The notes: generated from the letters alone by a model not told the origin. DNA of 7,520 bases from Candidatus Gastranaerophilales bacterium (GCA_944326625.1 CALVER010000063.1:1-7520), one strand, 5' to 3'. Counted from the first letter of the stretch, positions 1-6,348 are shown. Numbers and translations: made by a program.

Positions 1-116
1 CCGCCATGGCTTGAACAGCAGCCGCGGCGGTTTAAAAGGTCAAAATTTGTCATAACTGCCATACTTGCGCCGGCACAAAGAATTAAAACAAACATAATTA
101 TTAATACGTTTTTCAT
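1..116 (-). CDS. Small exported cysteine-containing protein, partial (C-terminus beyond window)
   Basis: Only the first 38 codons plus two bases are visible. The start is ATG at 116-114, preceded by a GAGGA ribosome binding site formed by the last codons of the carbonic anhydrase gene. The two genes are 3 bases apart and are probably cotranscribed and translationally coupled. The peptide begins MKNVLIIMFVLILCAGASMA, a typical Sec signal peptide: a Lys at residue 3, a hydrophobic core, and a likely signal peptidase I site after SMA (residue 20). The mature part starts VMTNFDLLNRRGCCSSHGG. The paired cysteines followed by S-x-H-G-G resemble a short CCSxHGG motif I associate with small secreted bacterial proteins, but I cannot assign a function. 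LILC lacks a small residue before Cys, so it is a poor lipobox. Existence of the gene is fairly sure; its role is unknown. Confidence 0.7.
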   Translation of the reverse strand, partial: MKNVLIIMFVLILCAGASMAVMTNFDLLNRRGCCSSHG

Positions 117-119
117 AAA

Positions 120-704
120 TTAATCCTCTAAAACTTCCACTAATCCCGTATCATGATTGAAATGACATTTTGCAATATAAACTTTATTGTTTTTAACGGC
201 GTCGTTTATTATAACTGAATGCTTCATCAGGTAATCTTCAACCCATTTTGTGTGTTCCTGAGCAAAAAAGTTGTGGCAGGTTATGTCCTCTTTTTTGTCC
301 AGAACAGGATAAACACATTTTAATATTGATGAAAAGTCACTCATAGGTTCCGGATAATGTTCTTTTGCATACTTCATAACTCCGCAGTCATCATGTCCCA
401 GAAGGATTACAAGAGGCACCTGAAGTTTTTTAACCGCGTATTCAATACTTTCTATAACATTCGGTCCTGTTGTCATTCCTGCAACACGAATGACAAAAAG
501 TTCGCCTATCCCGCAGTCAAAAATAATTTCCGGCACAACCCTTGAATCAGAACACGTTAAAACGCACGCATAAGGCTCTTGATGATATGCAAATTTTTTC
601 AAGGTTTCAAGGCTCATGTTTTTTGCGGTCGGTGTGCCGTTTACAAAATTTTTGTTGCCTTGTAATAATTTATCCAGTTCGTTTTTTGCTTTGTCAAAAA
701 TCAT
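120..704 (-). CDS. Beta-class carbonic anhydrase
   Basis: This is a 194-residue cytoplasmic zinc enzyme that interconverts CO2 and bicarbonate. The family signatures are all present: CSDSRVVPE with zinc ligand Cys51 and the catalytic Asp53-Arg55 dyad, and GHDDCGVM with zinc ligands His104 and Cys107. Between them lies the conserved VIRVAG..TGPNVIESIEYAV segment (about 71-91). The length is on the short side but normal for bacterial beta enzymes. There is no signal peptide. The start at 704 is the ATG that opens the family's usual N-terminal helix; the upstream ribosome binding site is weak. The gene is transcribed divergently from the glycosyltransferase and is followed 3 bases later by a small exported protein. 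Its likely role is bicarbonate supply for carboxylation reactions or CO2/pH balance. Family assignment is secure; the physiological role is inferred. Confidence 0.95.
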   Translation of the reverse strand: MIFDKAKNELDKLLQGNKNFVNGTPTAKNMSLETLKKFAYHQEPYACVLTCSDSRVVPEIIFDCGIGELFVIRVAGMTTGPNVIESIEYAVKKLQVPLVILLGHDDCGVMKYAKEHYPEPMSDFSSILKCVYPVLDKKEDITCHNFFAQEHTKWVEDYLMKHSVIINDAVKNNKVYIAKCHFNHDTGLVEVLED

Positions 705-710
705 AGGTCT

Positions 711-739
711 ATTTTATAATAGTTTCTCACATATTGCAA
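711..739 (-). promoter_or_regulatory. Possible promoter of the carbonic anhydrase gene
   Basis: On the minus strand, TTGCAA (739-734) is followed after 17 bases by TAAAAT (716-711). This would place the transcription start at or next to the ATG at 704, giving an almost leaderless mRNA, which fits the weak ribosome binding site. An alternative -10 (TATAAA, 718-713) has 15-base spacing. The hexamers are imperfect, so this is tentative. Confidence 0.3.
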
Positions 740-762
740 CTTTGAAGTATATTGTGTATAAT
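734..762 (+). promoter_or_regulatory. Sigma70-type promoter of the glycosyltransferase gene
   Basis: TTGCAA (734-739), a 17-base spacer, and a perfect TATAAT (757-762). The predicted start is near 769, giving a leader of about 19 bases that contains the ribosome binding site. This promoter also excludes the upstream in-frame TTG at 752 as the translation start, because that codon would lie before the transcription start. Confidence 0.75.
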
Positions 763-772
763 CAACAAAGAT

Positions 773-781
773 GGGAAGGGA
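773..781 (+). promoter_or_regulatory. Ribosome binding site fixing the glycosyltransferase start
   Basis: GGGAAGGGA sits 6-7 bases before ATG 788. No comparable purine run precedes the upstream in-frame TTG at 752, which falls inside the promoter. The ATG at 771 is in another frame. Confidence 0.7.
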
Positions 782-787
782 TATAGT

Positions 788-2458
788 ATGGATTTTATAT
801 ACGTTTTTAATAAAAAATTTGAAGGAATTAAGAATACAAAATTCTGGCAGTTTATTTGTAAACATCCGGAATTGTTTACAATAATCGGGTTATTGATTGC
901 TTTTTATTACATATTTTTCAATGATATCGGAACTTATGCGCTTATGGATGTGGATGAAACAAGATATGTTTCAATGGCGCGAGATATGTTTCATTCAAAA
1001 GATTTTATGACGCTTTATTTGAACGGTGAATATTTTTTTGAAAAGCCGCCTTTATATTTTTGGGGTGAGTGTTTCTTTTTTGCATTGTTCGGCAAAATAA
1101 ATGAATTCACTGCAAGATTTCCGGTTGCTTTATACGGAACTTTAACATGTTTTCTTGTTTATTTAACAGGGCGGAGAATTGTATCCAGAAAATTCGGGGT
1201 TTTATCAGCCTTAATCCTTGCGACAAGTTTGGAGTTTGTAATTCTTGCAAAATTTGCAATACTTGATATTGTTCTTGCAATGTGTACGGCATTTTCGGTG
1301 TGTTTCGGGCTTTTGACTTATTTTTGCAGCGAACGGAGTAAAAAGTATCTCTGGTGGCTGTTTTATATGTTTTCAGGTTTGGCTGTTATGGCAAAAGGAA
1401 TTCCGGGGTTTGTTGTACCTTTTGGAACAATGTTTTTTACGGCAATTGCTACAAAACGTTTTAAAGAACTTTTCAAACCGATTTATTGGATTCCGGGTTT
1501 GATATTATTCTTGCTTGTTGTTGTTCCATGGCATGCTTTGATGTTTAAAATTCATGATCCGTTATTTTTTAAAGAATATATTATAAAGCATCATGTAGAA
1601 AGATTTTTCACATCGGATTATATAGGACGTGAGCAGCCGTTTTATTTCTTTGTTGTGACATTGTTATGGGGATTTTTCCCGTGGATTTTTTCATTTATTG
1701 CGGCAATTGTTGCAAAATTCAAGGCAATTAAAATATATGCTTACGAAACTTTGACTGATGAACAAAAGTTTCTTTATTTGAATGTGATAACTTTTTTGTG
1801 GGTAATGGTATTTTTCTCAATATCCAGCACAAAACTTATAACCTATCTGCTTCCGATATATGTTCCCGCAGCGTTTATTACGGGATATATCTGGAATCAT
1901 TATGATGAATTTAAAAAACAGCTTGATATTTCATCGTATATCCTCGGAGGAATTGTTTTAATCGCATTTATTGCGGCGTTGTGCACGCCTTTATATCTGC
2001 CTTCGCAGCTTTATCAGGATATTTTGACCATAAAATGGTTTTGCATAGTTGTTTTATTTTTTGTAGGTATTTTGACTTTGTATTTTACAAGGAAAAACAA
2101 GCCTTATGCGATTTTTGCGGTTTTAGCGGGATTTATACTTTTTGTATCCGCATTTGCGACGGAAGAATTTTTTGAAGTGGATTATGCTTTCGGACAAAAT
2201 GATTTGATAGAATTTGCAAAATATGCAAAAGAAAATAATTATGACATAGGCGCGGTAGATCTTGAGCGTAAATATTCGCTTGTGTATTACGGCGGCAAAA
2301 AGGTTGATTACAGAGAAGATAATGAAGCAAAAGATATGCTTAAAAATAAAAATGAAGTTGTCGTAATTTTGAAAAAAGATTTGGAAAGAGTAATGAACGG
2401 AGCCGATTATGAGATTTTAAAAACAGGCCGCCGATATCATTTAATAAAAGGCAAATAA
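788..2458 (+). CDS. ArnT/PMT-type (GT-C) membrane glycosyltransferase
   Basis: This is a 556-residue polytopic inner-membrane protein of the ArnT / dolichyl-phosphate-mannose mannosyltransferase-like group (GT83 or PMT_2 style). After the first membrane segment (about 30-45) comes the hallmark first periplasmic loop MDVDETRY (53-60), whose Asp56-Glu57 match the acidic catalytic motif of GT-C enzymes. It is followed by LNGEYFFEKPPLYFW (78-92) and FTARFPVALYG, typical of ArnT relatives. A later GREQPFYFF...GFFPW loop is also characteristic. About ten further hydrophobic segments precede a soluble, charged C-terminal part (from about residue 455). Such enzymes move a sugar from a polyprenyl-phosphate donor to lipid A, another glycolipid or a protein on the outer face of the membrane. 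No arnA/B/C-like donor-synthesis genes lie nearby, so neither sugar nor acceptor can be named. The family call is strong; aminoarabinose specificity is not supported. Confidence 0.9.
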   Translation: MDFIYVFNKKFEGIKNTKFWQFICKHPELFTIIGLLIAFYYIFFNDIGTYALMDVDETRYVSMARDMFHSKDFMTLYLNGEYFFEKPPLYFWGECFFFALFGKINEFTARFPVALYGTLTCFLVYLTGRRIVSRKFGVLSALILATSLEFVILAKFAILDIVLAMCTAFSVCFGLLTYFCSERSKKYLWWLFYMFSGLAVMAKGIPGFVVPFGTMFFTAIATKRFKELFKPIYWIPGLILFLLVVVPWHALMFKIHDPLFFKEYIIKHHVERFFTSDYIGREQPFYFFVVTLLWGFFPWIFSFIAAIVAKFKAIKIYAYETLTDEQKFLYLNVITFLWVMVFFSISSTKLITYLLPIYVPAAFITGYIWNHYDEFKKQLDISSYILGGIVLIAFIAALCTPLYLPSQLYQDILTIKWFCIVVLFFVGILTLYFTRKNKPYAIFAVLAGFILFVSAFATEEFFEVDYAFGQNDLIEFAKYAKENNYDIGAVDLERKYSLVYYGGKKVDYREDNEAKDMLKNKNEVVVILKKDLERVMNGADYEILKTGRRYHLIKGK

Positions 2459-2460
2459 AT

Positions 2461-3798
2461 TCAGCGTAAATATTTCAGATACAGATAAATTGAACTCAAT
2501 GTAAGCGAAATAAAAGTAACCAGAGCGCCGTATTTCATAAACCGCATAAAGGTTATGGGGTAATTTTTAGAGGCAGCGGTTTCGCTGACAATAACATTTG
2601 CCGCAGCGCCGATAATTGTAAGGTTTCCGCCAAGGCATGCTCCGAGTGACAATGCCCACCATAAAGGATGGTGTGCATGAATATGCGCCGCAAAAGGCAG
2701 TGTATGCTGAACTTCCGCAATTAAAGGCGCCATTGTCGCAGTATAAGGAATATTATCTACAATGCCTGATAAAATTCCTGAGCCCCAGAGAATTAACATT
2801 GTTGCGGCTGTTAAGCTTCCTTGCGTGAGCTCAATTAATTTATCCGCCAGATAACTTATGCCGCCGTTTGCTTCAAATCCGCCGATTATAATGAATAATC
2901 CGATAAAGAAAAATATTGTCATCCATTCGACGTTTTCATAAATTTCTTTTGGTTTTTCAAATATCAATAATACGGCAGCCCCGAAAAGTGCAAATACATA
3001 CGCCGGAATTCCTGTTATATCGTGGGTTACAAACCCTAAAATTACAAGAAATAAAACAATCATTGAACGTATCATAAGCGGCTTATCGGTAATTGTTTTG
3101 GAATTATCAAGATTTGCAATATGCGCCATTTTTTCAGGCGTTGAAACAAGTTGTTTTCTGAACATAAATATAAGTATTCCGGTACATACCAGAAAAATTA
3201 AAGTCACAATATCCGTCAATTCATACAGAAAATCCATAAAACTCAAGCCTGCTTTGGCGCCTATTATAATATTCGGCGGGTCGCCGATAAGTGTTGCGGT
3301 TCCTCCGATGTTTGACGCGAGAACTTCCGTAATCAAAAACGGTACGGGGTCAATGTCAAGTTCTTTTGCGATTACAAAAGTCACCGGCATCATAAGTACA
3401 ACAGTTGTAACATTATCCAAAAATGCTGATGCAACAGCCGTAAATGCGGCAAGTGTGAATAATACCCATTTCGGATGTCCCTTAGTTAATTTCAAAAGCT
3501 CCAGCGCCATCCATTTGAAAACTCCGCTTTTGCTTGCAATTTCCACTAAAATCATCATCCCGATAAGTAAAAATATTACGTCAAATGATATGTATTCGAA
3601 AACAGATTTTACATAAATTCCTGCAGCCTCGTTATAATGGGCATGAAACGGCAGCAACCCCAATAAAAGCGTTAAACCTGCACCGACTAAAGCCACAACG
3701 GATTTTTGAATTTTTTCCGTGGCTATAAAAATATAAGCAATTAAAAGAATTGCTCCTGAAATTATCATCCCGTGACTTGTTATAAAATTTTCTAACAT
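2461..3798 (-). CDS. ArsB/NhaD-type ion transporter (P-permease group, ion transporter superfamily)
   Basis: This is a 445-residue integral membrane protein with about 11-12 hydrophobic segments. It is built as two related halves, as in the ArsB/NhaD/citrate-transporter superfamily. The first half has AFLDNVTTVVLMMPV (126-139) and ASNIGGTATLIGDPPNIIIG (161-180). The second has SGIVDNIPYTATMAPL (344-359) and LGGNLTIIGAAANVIV (389-404). These paired D-N and G-D/A-P/A-N loops line the transport path. Relatives export arsenite, exchange Na+ for H+, or carry carboxylates; no arsR, arsA or arsC gene is visible, so arsenite specificity is not supported. An unusual His-rich stretch occurs near 365-377 (HTLPFAAHIHAHH), with a second small one at 52-54. 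I use ATG 3798: a GTG two codons upstream overlaps the ribosome binding site. The gene converges on the glycosyltransferase with a 2-base gap. Confidence 0.9.
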   Translation of the reverse strand: MLENFITSHGMIISGAILLIAYIFIATEKIQKSVVALVGAGLTLLLGLLPFHAHYNEAAGIYVKSVFEYISFDVIFLLIGMMILVEIASKSGVFKWMALELLKLTKGHPKWVLFTLAAFTAVASAFLDNVTTVVLMMPVTFVIAKELDIDPVPFLITEVLASNIGGTATLIGDPPNIIIGAKAGLSFMDFLYELTDIVTLIFLVCTGILIFMFRKQLVSTPEKMAHIANLDNSKTITDKPLMIRSMIVLFLVILGFVTHDITGIPAYVFALFGAAVLLIFEKPKEIYENVEWMTIFFFIGLFIIIGGFEANGGISYLADKLIELTQGSLTAATMLILWGSGILSGIVDNIPYTATMAPLIAEVQHTLPFAAHIHAHHPLWWALSLGACLGGNLTIIGAAANVIVSETAASKNYPITFMRFMKYGALVTFISLTLSSIYLYLKYLR

Positions 3799-3803
3799 TT
3801 TCA

Positions 3804-3810
3804 CTCCTTA
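3804..3810 (-). promoter_or_regulatory. Ribosome binding site deciding the transporter start
   Basis: TAAGGAG (3810-3804, minus strand) lies 5 bases before ATG 3798. The longer reading frame would start at GTG 3804, whose first base is the last G of this site, so the ATG is the better start. Confidence 0.75.
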
Positions 3811-3817
3811 GGTTTTT

Positions 3818-3846
3818 ATTATACCATAAGTCAGAATATTTTTAAT
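3818..3846 (-). promoter_or_regulatory. Extended -10 promoter of the transporter gene
   Basis: On the minus strand there is a perfect TATAAT (3823-3818) preceded by TGG, which makes an extended -10 element (TGnTATAAT). The -35 region is only a weak ATTAAA/TTAAAA (about 3846-3840), which extended -10 promoters tolerate. The start would be near 3811, leaving a leader of about 13 bases that is essentially the ribosome binding site. Confidence 0.65.
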
Positions 3847-3848
3847 TT

Positions 3849-3863
3849 TGAGAATAATTCTTA
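3849..3863. promoter_or_regulatory. Fur-family-like 7-1-7 palindrome at the transporter promoter
   Basis: TGAGAAT-A-ATTCTTA is a 7-1-7 inverted repeat with one asymmetric position. It extends by one more T/A pair to 3848-3864. It has the layout of Fur-family boxes (classical TGATAAT-N-ATTATCA) with a symmetric change in each arm. It is centred about 45 bases upstream of the predicted transporter transcription start, overlapping or just upstream of the -35 region. The regulator is not known from this window. Confidence 0.35.
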
Positions 3864-3960
3864 ATTTTTGTAAAAGTTTAAGTAAAATCACTGGAAAAAT
3901 TATAAAAAAAGAGTTATACCGAAAGTAGGGTTAATGTGCTTATATAAATTATTGTCATAA

Positions 3961-3997
3961 TTTGCCCTCTAAATAGCGTATTGCAACAGAGGGAAAA
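3961..3997. promoter_or_regulatory. Operator-like dyad spanning the -35 box of the cyclic-di-GMP gene
   Basis: TTTGCCCTCT (3961-3970) and AGAGGGAAAA (3988-3997) form 10-base arms with one mismatch around 17 bases. Half-site centres are about two helical turns apart. The -35 TTGCAA (3981-3986) lies inside the dyad and the right arm enters the spacer, which is the geometry of a repressor operator. The arms could also form an RNA hairpin, but they lie upstream of the predicted transcription start, so a DNA site is favoured. Confidence 0.45.
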
Positions 3998-4008
3998 TGG
4001 TGTAAAAT
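3981..4008 (+). promoter_or_regulatory. Promoter of the GAF-GGDEF-HD-GYP gene
   Basis: TTGCAA (3981-3986), 16 bases, then TAAAAT (4003-4008). The start would be near 4015, giving a leader of about 79 bases. The -35 is the same variant hexamer as in the glycosyltransferase promoter. Near the 5' end of the leader a small hairpin is possible (GTAAT 4017-4021 with ATTAC 4028-4032). Confidence 0.5.
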
Positions 4009-4078
4009 TATTTTAAGTAATGTTAAAATTACAAGTCAAGCTAACAAAAAAATGAAGCTCGGCGGTTTAGCATGAATA

Positions 4079-4086
4079 GTAGGTGG
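4079..4086 (+). promoter_or_regulatory. Ribosome binding site supporting a TTG start
   Basis: GTAGGTGG ends 7 bases before TTG 4094. An in-frame stop (TGA 4073-4075) closes the frame just upstream. The first in-frame ATG (codon 78, 4325) has no purine-rich site, so the TTG is the best start. Confidence 0.65.
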
Positions 4087-4093
4087 CTCAGTT

Positions 4094-6040
4094 TTGGAAA
4101 ATAATAAGGTAGAAAATAATAAAAAACAGACTTCAAAACGGTCTTTAAGCTCAAATCCTCTTGCGGGTGCTGCAACCAATCCTATTGTAGATAAGATTGT
4201 TAAATCTGTTGTGCCCCAAAAAACTGAAAATACACCGAAAAAAATTACCAATCCGTTTTCCGAAAAGACAAACAGCATAGTTGCCAAAATTAATAATTTT
4301 AACACCTACAGAACAAATAACAGAATGTACTCGGGAGGCCTGACAAATCCTGTTACGACAAATGACAGGATAATTAATTATGCGGATTTACTGCAGGAGT
4401 TGGGTGAAAATTTTAAGGAGAGCAATTCGTTAAGTGAAGCGTTCAGTTCTATTAATACTACATTTAATGAAAAAATGGACTGCAATTTCACGGCATTTGG
4501 TGTTTTTCATGAAAAATCCAAATGCATTAATTTAAAACTCTATACAAAGCGTGGAGAAACCTATTCTTCAAAAATTTTATTGTCTGATGAAAACAACCCT
4601 GTCATAAGGTGTTTTAAGAATTCTATGCCTGTTTCGCAGGATGACATAAAATTTTTAAACATACCGTATATGCAGAATTCTTGCGCTTTAATTCTTCCGA
4701 TGAGATCGGTTAATCAATCTATCGGGGTTTTGATTTTAGGTAAAGAGAGTTCCAACGTTAATGTGAATCTTTTGGAGCTTTTTGCGAATTATCTTGCCAT
4801 GTTTATGCATAATGTGGAATTAATGGCAAGAACCAATAAATACGCCAATACGGATACGTTGACTTCACTTTATAACCACAGAGGATTTCAGGAAGTTTTA
4901 TCATCAGAATTACAAAAAGCTGAAGATAACAAAACACATCTGTCAGTTGTAATGCTTGACGTAAACAACATTTCAAAAATTAACAGAGAACTCGGGCATG
5001 CAAAAGGTGACGAAGTTATTAAACTTGTTGCCGAAAAGGTTAAACAAAATATAAGACCCTCCGATAGCGCGGGCAGATACGGCGGGGACGAAATAGCAAT
5101 TATAATGCCGAATACCGATACAAAAGAGGCAAAATATCTTGCTGAATATATTACGTATTGTCTTTCGTGCTGTTTTGTGGATGATGTTGGGCCTGTTAAG
5201 GTTGCCGTAGGGATTTCAACCTTCCCTGAATGCACAAAAGATCAGGAAAAACTTCTTATTCTGGCGGAACAGGCGATGTATATTTCGCAAGCCAAAGGTT
5301 ATAAAGAAGGCATGTCAGCAATTATAAGTTCTCTGGACTTCAATTTCTGGGATGATGTTGCTCTGAATTCGTTTGCGGAAATTTTGACAAAACGTCATGC
5401 CCAAATCGGTATTAATTTTGAAGAAGAATTGCTGGATAAATTTAACAATGAGCAGATAAAATCACATAATCATCTTGTGGAAATGGCAACATCTTTAGCG
5501 GGAGCCATTGATGCAAAAGATCCTTATACAAAAGACCACTCTACGTCTGTTTCAAGGTATTCGGAAGCACTTGCGCGTGCCGTAAATCTTCCGGAAGAAG
5601 AAGTTGAGCGCATAAAACTCGGTGCGTTACTGCATGACGTCGGCAAAATCGGTATTCCTGAAAGTGTTCTCAAAAAACCGGACAAATTGCTTGACGATGA
5701 ATGGGAAATTATGAAGCAGCACCCTGTAATAGGTGCGGAAAAAGTGTTAGAGCCGAATGAAGCTTTAAGAGATTTAATTCCGATTGTAAAATATCACCAT
5801 GAACGTATTGACGGGAAAGGTTATCCGGAAAATCTTAAGGGCGATAAAATTCCGCTTGCCGCAAGGATTGTGTCAGTTGCAGACGCATACCATGCTTTGA
5901 TAAGTGATAGACCCTATCGTAAAGGCATGCCTGTTGAAAAAGCATGCGAAATTTTGCGCATGGGTGCCGGAACCCAGTGGGATGCTGACTTGGTACGACA
6001 TTTTATCTCTATTGCACCGTCCCTTTCAACCAGTGTGTAA
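4094..6040 (+). CDS. GAF-GGDEF-HD-GYP cyclic-di-GMP signalling protein
   Basis: This is a 648-residue soluble protein that may both make and break cyclic-di-GMP. Residues 1-90 are Asn/Lys/Thr-rich, low in hydrophobics, and probably disordered. A GAF-like sensor fold spans about 95-240 (ending GVLILGK). A GGDEF domain (about 250-405) has DTLTSLYNHRGF, LDVNNISKIN...GHAKGDE and GRYGGDEI (327-334). Metal-binding Asp289 and Glu333 and a full inhibitory-site RxxD (Arg321, Asp324, five residues before GGDEI) are present. However, the usual second Asp of DxD is Asn291, the FK pair is Ile-Ser, and the terminal GRN is KEG. The HD-GYP domain (about 455-645) looks complete: LLHDVGKIGIPE (His514-Asp515), QHP (543), HHERIDGKGYP (568-578), VADAYHAL (Asp597). 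It is therefore a likely phosphodiesterase with a possibly weakened or regulatory cyclase. No membrane segments are seen. It has its own promoter, and a prepilin gene lies downstream. Confidence 0.93.
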   Translation: MENNKVENNKKQTSKRSLSSNPLAGAATNPIVDKIVKSVVPQKTENTPKKITNPFSEKTNSIVAKINNFNTYRTNNRMYSGGLTNPVTTNDRIINYADLLQELGENFKESNSLSEAFSSINTTFNEKMDCNFTAFGVFHEKSKCINLKLYTKRGETYSSKILLSDENNPVIRCFKNSMPVSQDDIKFLNIPYMQNSCALILPMRSVNQSIGVLILGKESSNVNVNLLELFANYLAMFMHNVELMARTNKYANTDTLTSLYNHRGFQEVLSSELQKAEDNKTHLSVVMLDVNNISKINRELGHAKGDEVIKLVAEKVKQNIRPSDSAGRYGGDEIAIIMPNTDTKEAKYLAEYITYCLSCCFVDDVGPVKVAVGISTFPECTKDQEKLLILAEQAMYISQAKGYKEGMSAIISSLDFNFWDDVALNSFAEILTKRHAQIGINFEEELLDKFNNEQIKSHNHLVEMATSLAGAIDAKDPYTKDHSTSVSRYSEALARAVNLPEEEVERIKLGALLHDVGKIGIPESVLKKPDKLLDDEWEIMKQHPVIGAEKVLEPNEALRDLIPIVKYHHERIDGKGYPENLKGDKIPLAARIVSVADAYHALISDRPYRKGMPVEKACEILRMGAGTQWDADLVRHFISIAPSLSTSV

Positions 6041-6044
6041 GTGA

Positions 6045-6078
6045 AGTTACTAAGATACTAAGGCACTAAGAAGTAACT
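6045..6078. repeat. Octamer tandem array (ACTAAG core) inside a short inverted repeat
   Basis: Three ACTAAG copies with an 8-base period (6049-6054, 6057-6062, 6065-6070) are bounded by AGTTAC (6045-6050) and GTAACT (6073-6078), a perfect 6-base inverted repeat. A separate small hairpin follows (GGATT 6082-6086, AATCC 6091-6095). The element begins 5 bases after the stop codon of the cyclic-di-GMP gene. No T-run follows either hairpin, so neither is a convincing terminator. Confidence 0.6.
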
Positions 6079-6137
6079 ATAGGATTAGTAAATCCGATCT
6101 TCAGTTTATATGTCATCCTGAACTTTGCAAAGCGAGC

Positions 6138-6184
6138 CAAAATTTTTGTCATCCTGAACTTGTTTCAGGATCTTAAAAATTTTG
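6138..6184. repeat. Complete ATCCTGAA-type palindromic unit, 47-base hairpin
   Basis: The inner stem ATCCTGAA (6151-6158) pairs with TTCAGGAT (6164-6171) around 5 bases. After a short interruption (one possible G-T and two mismatches) the outer arms CAAAATTTTT (6138-6147) and AAAAATTTTG (6175-6184) pair perfectly. It sits between two half-copies of the same unit, as if nested inside an older copy. It could serve the upstream gene as a weak terminator, but no clean T-run follows. Confidence 0.7.
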
Positions 6185-6252
6185 TGTGAGCCTGCATCCG
6201 TCGGCGAAGCCGTTAGGTGTTTCAGGATCTAGCAGTCGGGACGATGTGAAAG

Positions 6253-6345
6253 CCCCTCCTCCCCCTTGAGGAACAAAGGGAGCCAACGAGGAACGAGTTG
6301 TGCGACCTGTTTCAGGAACGTAGTGAAGGTGGGAGGGCCAGGGTG
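6253..6345. repeat. Interrupted copy of the C-run/G-run palindromic element
   Basis: A left half CCCCTCCTCCCCCTTGAGGA (6253-6272) and a right half GGTGGGAGGGCCAGGGTG (about 6328-6345) resemble the intact element at 6385-6420. They are separated by about 55 bases containing GAGGAAC/CAGGAAC repeats. The reading as an interrupted copy is an inference from the order of the halves. Confidence 0.4.
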
Positions 6346-6348
6346 CAG

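Noticed and set aside
60..116. Lipoprotein signal in the left-edge gene
   Set aside because: LILC has Leu directly before Cys, not a small residue, so a signal peptidase I site after SMA fits better.
3098..3616. 172-codon plus-strand frame
   Set aside because: Lies entirely antisense to the well-supported transporter gene; a shadow of its codon pattern.
4009..4093. Cyclic-di-GMP riboswitch in the leader of the cyclic-di-GMP gene
   Set aside because: The leader is short and lacks the conserved sequence cores of class I or II cyclic-di-GMP riboswitches.
4888..5235. 115-codon minus-strand frame
   Set aside because: Antisense to the GGDEF domain, whose motifs are unmistakable.
6138..6184. Intrinsic terminator for the cyclic-di-GMP gene
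   Set aside because: The hairpin is real but no T-run directly follows the stem, and it belongs to a repeat family; at most a weak terminator.
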